Shown here: positions 57,873 through 64,000 of the stretch, in pieces
How the letters are laid out: every line of letters begins with the position of its first letter
Position numbering within the stretch: position 1 is the first letter of the stretch
Program-made: the position numbers and the translations under genes
The notes under the pieces: model-generated
Database searches by the model: none
Seen by the model: only the letters and a program-made list of their open reading frames with translations
What the model was told of the DNA's origin: nothing
Assembly: GCA_023055355.1 (NCBI GenBank)
Contig: JALJCS010000022.1
Location: forward strand, 12,958,501 to 13,022,500
DNA: 64,000 nucleotides
Origin: Agelaius tricolor
Lineage: Eukaryota > Chordata > Aves > Passeriformes > Icteridae
Reading direction: 5' to 3'

Positions 57873-58835
57873 GAAAAGAGTGATGCAGCCATAAAGGCAA
57901 GAAGCACACTTGGAGTTTGGATGTTTGAAAGGCTTTTTAAGGACATGAAGGTGTTGAATGGAGAAAGAGTTTGGAACTTCTCTAGTGCTGCGGTTTTCAA
58001 TTTTTTACATCATTTTATTTGAGAGGTAACTGAGAAGGTGACTCTATTGCTTCTCTTCTCCAGGCAAACTCAGTCTCTTTCCTTGAGAAATCCCTACTCA
58101 GGATCACCCTTGCACCAGCCAGCAGAGCAGGGTCCAAAAGCAGCCCCAAATCCCAGGGAAGGCTGGAGGGCACCACATTCCTTCCGCAGCCCCCAGTCCC
58201 ATCCCAAACCCTAGGGGATGCCCCAGCTCCAGCACAGCTCAGACAGGACAAACTGGACTGGTTTGGGACACAGGTAATATTTTCTGCCTTAACTGAGGCT
58301 TTTCTGAACTTCAGCCATGGCATTAGGTGGTTAATTTTTCCCCCTCTCCAGGGTTTTCATGGGATATCCTGTTCATGCATCCAGAGCCTACTACACAGAT
58401 GACAGGAGTTTCTTGTATTTAAAGAAAAAACAAAAAACAGCACACACTCAAGGAGAAAAATATTTTTTGACCAGTTAAGACAATTTATTCTACCTCGTAA
58501 AGAACCAGAAAGAGGCAAAAGCCCAATTTTCCCACCATTCCCACCTCAGTTCCAGCCCTCACCTGTGTCACTCCCGTCAGGCACAGTCCAAAGCTCTGCA
58601 GCTGCCCCTGTATTTTCTGCCAGTATAATTTTTTTAAATACACAAATATTATACTCCAGGGCATGTTTTGCTGGGCCAACAATACATGCCTCACTTTTAT
58701 TGTGAGGCACAAGCCCTTCGGTTTCATGTCTTTTGACCTCCCAAGAAATGTATTAATGACCCTATAAAGCTCTCTCTGGCACGTATTCATATTAATACAA
58801 TATACTCCTTTGTTTTTTTATATTACATAATAAAA
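57873..58835. other. Unique block
   Basis: No gene or repeat is recognised. Confidence 0.45.
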
Positions 58836-58856
58836 GGGGGGACAGGGGGGGGGGGG
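58836..58856. repeat. G-run, G6-ACA-G12
   Basis: Six G, then ACA, then twelve G on the plus strand. G-rich runs of this kind can form intermolecular or bulged quadruplexes. Runs of this length are also typical sites of sequencing error. Confidence 0.85.
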
Positions 58857-61021
58857 AAAAAGACAGTTGTTTCAATATCCTTCCACCACAGAGCATAGTT
58901 CAGTGGGAAAATAAACCAAAACCAGCGATCTGAAGAGGGGTAGCTGACATTAAGCCAAATTTCAGGACTATTTCTATTCCCACTTATTTGTCTTGCTTTC
59001 AGTTGTGACCCTGCTCAACCCAAAATCCAGCTGCTGCTTTTGGATGCCCACTGAAAGAACCAGCTCCTTCTGAGCAGCGCCCAGGGTCAGCCACAGGAGC
59101 AGTTTTAGGAAACATCTTCCCCTCCCTCCACTTGGGTCTCACTCCCAGGCACCAAATTCCATCAGGAGCTGGGGAATGGCTCTGAAGGACGAGGGTGGAG
59201 CAAAGGGAAAGATCTGAGCCTCCGATGAGTGCACAATTTGTGCCTTAAAAAAAATAAGCAAACTACAAAAACAATTGTGGAAGTAACTGTTGCCCCTGCT
59301 TCCTCAGATTATTTTTTTCCCATTGCCTCGAATTATTTTTTATTCCCGGAGCAATTTAAATGAATTTTCTGGAGGCTTGGTTCAATCTTTGGGCTGCTCC
59401 TTGATCCTGTGAGCACACTGGGAGTCAATTTGGCTGTGACTGGTTCGTGTTGCTCGACACGGGACATCCTCCAGGGCTCTAGTCCTGCTTTTTGACAGGA
59501 TTAAAATTCAGAGTTTGGCTGAATTAAAATCCCTAACAAAACCTCACCCCCAATATTGCCATGCCATTGTCTGTCCCTCATTAGCACAGTGGACATGAGC
59601 ATCTCTCACCCCTCACTGGTGGCACAGCTCCAAGCAAAGCCAGTGATTGATTTACATCCAACTGATACAAGCAGGGTAAGTTTTAAATAATCCTTCAATG
59701 AATCTAAATTCATGATAAAAAAATCAAATTGCAAACTTGAAGCGAGAATGCCAAAGGCTGTCCCAGATTTCTGAAGCAGATCACAGTGCTCCAAAACCAC
59801 AAAAACAACCAGAATAATGATTTTTTGCTGTTTAAAAGACAAATCAACCCCAATTTGGACTTCAGTGTCCTCAGGACTGCTTCAACATGGGAAAGAAGGG
59901 CAAATCTGGCCTTGCTCCTATTTAACTCTGGGAATTTTTCCTCCTACTTTGAGAGGAAAAACATCACAGTTCATAAAGTGTGGCCTTTTTGTTAACACAG
60001 AATTACTTTTTTCCTTCTAACACTTCCAAAAAAACACTTCAAAAGTTAATAGAAACTATTTAGCCAACAGCTCTTTTGAAAGAAAGTCTCCAAACTGAGC
60101 TCCAAATTTTGATAACGTGGAGAAAGTGTCACCCACAAAATAATAGAAAACACTCCACACACCTCAAAAACTCTAAGAGAGCATTTTCCAACATTTTTAA
60201 CTTCCTAGCAGCATCTTAGCTTTTGTTTATCTTTGATATTTAAGGCAAAATAGATGGGAATATTCATAATTAATAATGAGTAAACCAAGAGTTTAGTCTT
60301 TTTATTAATTTTTAAATTTAGAAAATTATTAAAAAACATGAAGCTGAAGTTATTTGGCAGGCGCCTTGCAATGCACATAAATAAATCTCTTTCAGCAAGT
60401 CCCCAAGGGTTTTAGGCAAAACTTTGTGAATGCCAAAGAGGAAATCTAAAAACAATTTCTGGCTTGGTAGTCGAGCCAAAAAATGGACATCAGGTCCAAA
60501 ATACAGTATGAAATATTGTTTTTTGTGCTCAAGAATGAAGTGAGGGATGTTTCCAGCTCAGGACTGTCTAAGGAGCTTTCCAGTGAACCAGAGTAACACG
60601 GATTTTAACCATTAACCATTTAAGCATCAGCAAGAGCCTCACTTTAGGGATTTTATTGCTGTCCCTTGGAGGGGGTCATGGACAACGAGGGACACCGGGT
60701 TTGGGGTTTTTTGTTTTGGTGAGCAAAACATTTTGTGAGAATTTTCCCAGTCATTTTTTAATTCAGGTCAATACTCAGAAAGGCATCAGTGGTCTAGAGA
60801 GGATTCACCAGTAGGATTGTGTTGACTTCTCCATTGAGGATATCCTGCTCATTCCATTGGGATCCCAGTGACATCTTTAAATTCCTTCTCCAACATGAAT
60901 GAGTCAAATTTCAGGACAAGCAGAGAGAGCAGTTAGAAAACAGCTCTGTGCTGAATATCCCACAGAGCATTTGGAAATAGGGGCTAGCCTGGCGACAATC
61001 AGGCTTTAGAAATCAGAATCT
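58857..61021. other. Unique block
   Basis: No gene or repeat is recognised. The 60200-60380 part is AT-rich and the rest is mixed. Confidence 0.45.
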
Positions 61022-61119
61022 GAGCCACCTGGTCTATGGAAGGTGCCCCTGCCCGTGGCAGGGGGTGGAACTGGGTGAGGTTTGAGGTCCCAGCACAAAC
61101 CAGTCTGTGATCCTGTGAC
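61022..61119 (+). mobile_element. CR1 LINE fragment, 3' end
   Basis: Sense copy: 'gagccacctggtctatggaa', then ggtgcccctgcccgtggc, 'ttgaggtcccagcacaaacc' and a tctgtgatcctgtga end. The ccttccaacc block is degraded (cagcacaaacc), so this is a decayed copy. Confidence 0.85.
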
Positions 61120-61433
61120 TGTGGTTCTTGGTGCTCCAAGGTCACCAGGGCAGATTTGGGGAAGCTCCTGTTGTGGCTGGTCTGTTCTCCTTTACCTCAC
61201 CCAGGCAACACATCAAGGACACACAGACCTAAATGTCCCCCAGGCTCCTCAGTTTAAAACTTAGCAACATTTTGCAAAAGACCAAGCTTTGCATGTAGGG
61301 TTATGACCTGTTTGTCCCAGGTTGTAACCCAGCCTTAGTGGGGCTTTGCAGCAAATGTGGCACCAAAGGTTGTCAGAAAACCTACGTGGGAGAAAGTTCT
61401 CCAAACAAGGTTGCATTTTTAACCACTGTATTG
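61120..61433. other. Unique spacer
   Basis: No repeat is recognised. The open frame beginning at 61338 runs into the following CR1 and is not a gene. Confidence 0.4.
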
Positions 61434-61628
61434 ATCATGGAAAAGGTCATCAAGCCCTGGAATCGACTTCCCAAGGAAGTAGTGGAGTCACCATTAGTGG
61501 AGGTGTTCAAAATGTGTGTAGATGTGGCACTTGAGGACAGGGTTCAGTGGTGACTGTGCTGGTGGTGCTGCTTGATGGCTGCACTTGATGATCTCAAAGG
61601 TCTTTTCCAACCTCAATGATTCTACAAG
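61434..61628 (+). mobile_element. CR1 LINE fragment, ORF2 end and 3' UTR
   Basis: Sense copy. The frame reads KPWNRLPKEVVESPLVEVFK, a good match to the C-terminal end of CR1 ORF2. It then continues through 'gacagggttcagtggtgact' and 'gatgatctcaaaggtctttt' to a ccaacctcaatgattctac end. It is 5'-truncated. Confidence 0.93.
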
Positions 61629-63360
61629 CATCACTTTTAGTGAAGATTTTCTGCTTTGTCTCAGTTGATGGCAACCTTTAGTTACAAAAAAAGCCAGAAT
61701 TGGATGTCTCAGCATGCTGCCACCCGAATTTCCACTCTGCTCCTACCAGTGCCCTCCCCTCCAACCCAGTTACCCCAGCATGGGCACACAGGGGAGTGAG
61801 GTGGAAAGCAGAAAGAATGCAAGACAGGAGGATTGCCAGAGTTCTAACAATCATCTTCTACTTAATTTTCACAGATATCTGATCCAAAAAGCATCCACTG
61901 AGTGAGCACAAAACCAGCAAATACCTTATGGAAAATCTGAACTTGTGCTGCCATTTCCCCTGATGCAGAAGAGCAGTGGTTTCCTGCACACAAATATGAA
62001 AACTAATATATTTTACAGAGCCCCAACTCTCCTCATTCTCCTTGCACGATAAACTATAGTTCTGGAGGGACAAACTTGCAGGAATCACACACAGACTTCA
62101 GCTCTCTGTGAGTATTGGCTGTCTGCAGCATCTGCCCCTGCGAGGAAATTTGCATCATCAAACAAAACATCAGCAGAATTGACAAATTCTTGTTTAAATA
62201 AGGTTTGTTCCAGCTTTGAGATGTCTAACTATTGTTATCAACAATACAAGTGAGGGTTTATGGAAAGAGGATATATTAATTCTTTCCTTCCCCTGATTAA
62301 AAACATTGTATGGCTCACTGCAAATCACAGAGTTGTGATTTTGAAATTCCTGTAGACACCAGCTCCCAGCACGCTGCTCTTTTATGCATCGCGTCACTTC
62401 CCGGCTGCCTTTTGCTGAAAATGAATATAACAAAATCAAATATACCCCCCAAAAATTCCACTGGAAATGCTCCCTCACCAGAGCTGGTTTGCAAGTGAGT
62501 GATTCTCGGGAGGAAAACTCGGTGTATTTTTGAAAAGGGCTCATGTTGATTCTTTAACTTCTTTCCTGCCTCTGTCAAGGTTGGGATGGAAGCGCTCAAG
62601 ATGGTATTTCATGTTCAGACTCAGCTGTTTGTTATTTGTTGTCTATATTACAGTCCTACAAGTCATGAGTTCTACAGCATTCTACTAACAGGATACAAAA
62701 TGCCTATCTATCTTTTTTTACAAGGTCTTTTAAGGATAAACTGTCCAATTAAGAAATGACACCTAAATTATTTTTACTTTTAACCCACTAACTGACTGTC
62801 CAAAGTCCACAATGAGGACTTTTCTGACCAATTACATAATATCACCCAAACCATGAAGAAGAAGGTGAAGAAGAAGGCCTTCTCCATGGCTTCAGGTCAA
62901 ATTTAGTGTTCTCTTGAGGGTCTGTGCCTTTCAGCACAGAAAGTTTGAAATTCTCAGCATCCAGGGTTCCAACATCCTTACAATTGTGTTACCCGGTTTG
63001 CATTAAAAATCCTCACAGGTTTTTCTCTGGAGGCAATGTAAAGTTAAAACCATTTCCTGAGGATCTAAACCAGGAACCTCCCAGTCTTGCTCTCATCTTC
63101 CCACCTCTGGAGTTGAGCCCAAAGTTTAATCTCTGAGCCTCAGTGATCCTGATTTGTTCAGTTTGCTGGGATTGGTCAAGCTGATTTCTGACAGGAACCT
63201 TGTGGGAGGGTCTGGGAGACACAATGAGCCCGATGACACCCACGTGAGGCATCCTCTGCACAGGAAAATTGGCTGGTGAGAAAAAGGAGCCACTCGTGGT
63301 TTTTTGTTAATGAACAAAATTCATTTATCGAAGATGTTATGGAAAATCCGTTTATTTATC
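61629..63360. other. Unique block, conserved-element-like in part
   Basis: No gene or repeat is recognised. A POU octamer ATTTGCAT is at 62148-62155. The 62300-62640 part has conserved-element-like texture. Near 62860 a short GAAGAAGAAGG(T/C) tandem joins the palindrome GAAGGCCTTC. Confidence 0.35.
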
Positions 63361-63515
63361 GAATCACAGAGCCACAGGATGGTGTGGGTTGGAAGGACCT
63401 TAAAGCTCATTTTGTTCTGCCCCTTGCCATGGGCAGAGACAACTTCCACTGGACCAGGTTGCTCAATTCCCCACCCAGCACTTTCAGGGACAGGGCATCC
63501 ACAACTTCTCTGTGC
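63361..63515 (-). mobile_element. CR1 LINE fragment, 3' end
   Basis: Antisense copy: 'gaatcacagagccacaggat', then ggtgtgggttggaaggacc and 'gggcagagacaacttccact', then 'ggaccaggttgctcaattcc'. About 155 bases. Confidence 0.93.
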
Positions 63516-63674
63516 AACAAAATTCACTCAGCTAAAAGCGCTGAATATCTGACACTGACCTACAGAAAATTTTGGCTCCATAAGCTCTCTACTGAAAAAT
63601 TAGCAAAGACTAAGAATGTCACTTCATATTCTTTTTATCCTCTGCATTTCCACAAATATTTGGGTGGCAAAAGA
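63516..63674. other. Unique spacer
   Basis: No repeat or gene is seen. Confidence 0.4.
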
Positions 63675-63706
63675 CATTTATTCATTTATTTATTTATTTA
63701 TTCATT
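63675..63706. repeat. (ATTT)n microsatellite
   Basis: About seven tttа-type units (ATTT) with one C interruption at each end. Confidence 0.9.
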
Positions 63707-64000
63707 ATCTCTATGGACACAAGTCCAAAAATTCACTGTGATGCAACTGGGTACAGCCAATGCTGAAGACTCTTGGCCAAAATTATCTGCTGCTCTCTCA
63801 TTTAAGAAGTGTGCCCTTCCTTAAGTCTCTCCCAACTTTTTTAAAAAAATAAAAAAAAAATCTTTTTTTTCCTTTTGAAAGAAAAACAGCTACAAAAAAA
63901 AAAAAAATCAAAGCACAGAAAATTATTAGAAAACAACAGAAAACATGTGAAAAAAAACAACCACCCGAGCAAGAGCTACCCCTGTCAGGAGGTTTTCCAT
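63707..64000. other. Unique sequence with A-rich runs
   Basis: A-rich and T-rich runs at about 63838-63910. The window ends in unremarkable sequence. Confidence 0.45.

Noticed and set aside
61338..61553. Frame starting MGLCSKCGTKG, looking like a cysteine motif
   Set aside because: The rest of the frame is the C-terminal end of CR1 ORF2. The leading part is unique sequence with only two Cys-type pairs and no finger spacing.
1..64000. CRISPR array, phage, plasmid, operon or other prokaryotic system
   Set aside because: The sequence is vertebrate intergenic DNA with CR1 repeats. No regularly spaced repeats with unique spacers and no clusters of co-directional genes are present.

Overview
The window looks like vertebrate, almost certainly avian, intergenic DNA. 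The clearest sign is a set of about 24 short fragments of the bird LINE family CR1. Nearly all are cut at the 5' end, and most end in the hallmark 3' sequence (a run like aaggtcccttccaacc followed by a short tattgattct/tgattctatg-type end). Several share a songbird-like variant ('cccagagcagctggggctgcccctggatccctggcagtgcccaaggcc'-type text, seen at about 5.5, 17.4, 32.7 and 39.0 kb), so a passerine is the best guess. This rests on remembered repeat sequence, not on a search.

I find no convincing protein-coding gene, tRNA, rRNA or CRISPR array. The longest open frames (about 38.8-39.5 kb minus, 13.2-13.6 kb plus, 12.7-13.1 kb both strands) are read-through of CR1 or of simple repeats. The only frames with recognisable protein similarity are retrotransposon reverse-transcriptase fragments: a CR1 one on the minus strand at 28.5-29.1 kb, an L2/Maui-like one on the plus strand at 31.1-31.5 kb, and an older CR1/L3-like C-terminal scrap on the plus strand at 37.7-37.9 kb.

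Layout. 0-3.5 kb: AT-rich unique sequence broken by small CpG-rich patches (about 0.55-0.83, 1.7-1.8, 2.65-2.7 and 3.15-3.33 kb) and a TATAAATAG box at 1.81 kb. 3.5-8 kb: three CR1 fragments in otherwise featureless DNA. 8-12.6 kb: repeat-free, AT-rich, with three perfect POU octamers in about 60 bp at 11.2 kb. 12.6-18.1 kb: the repeat-rich part, with a 21-bp minisatellite, a 230-bp polypurine satellite, CR1 copies and a poly(A) run between perfect 18-bp direct repeats. 18.1-26.5 kb: nearly repeat-free, with a diverged direct duplication of a noncoding element at 21.4/21.8 kb and a strong hairpin at 23.7 kb. 26.5-33.3 kb: CR1 and L2-like LINE remnants, another strong hairpin at 29.2 kb and a degenerate CAAA-type repeat. 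33.3-38.8 kb: mostly unique, with a CpG-rich patch plus TATAAAAGG box at 35.9-36.2 kb. 38.8-64 kb: scattered CR1 fragments between long unique blocks.

The combination of no genes, long repeat-free AT-rich blocks and clustered homeodomain/POU-type motifs is what the flank of a developmental regulator often looks like. That is an inference; conservation was not testable here. I did not find a novel biological system. The most unusual items are the octamer cluster, the duplicated noncoding element, the poly(A) run with its direct repeats, the long open L2-like frame, and the two large hairpins.
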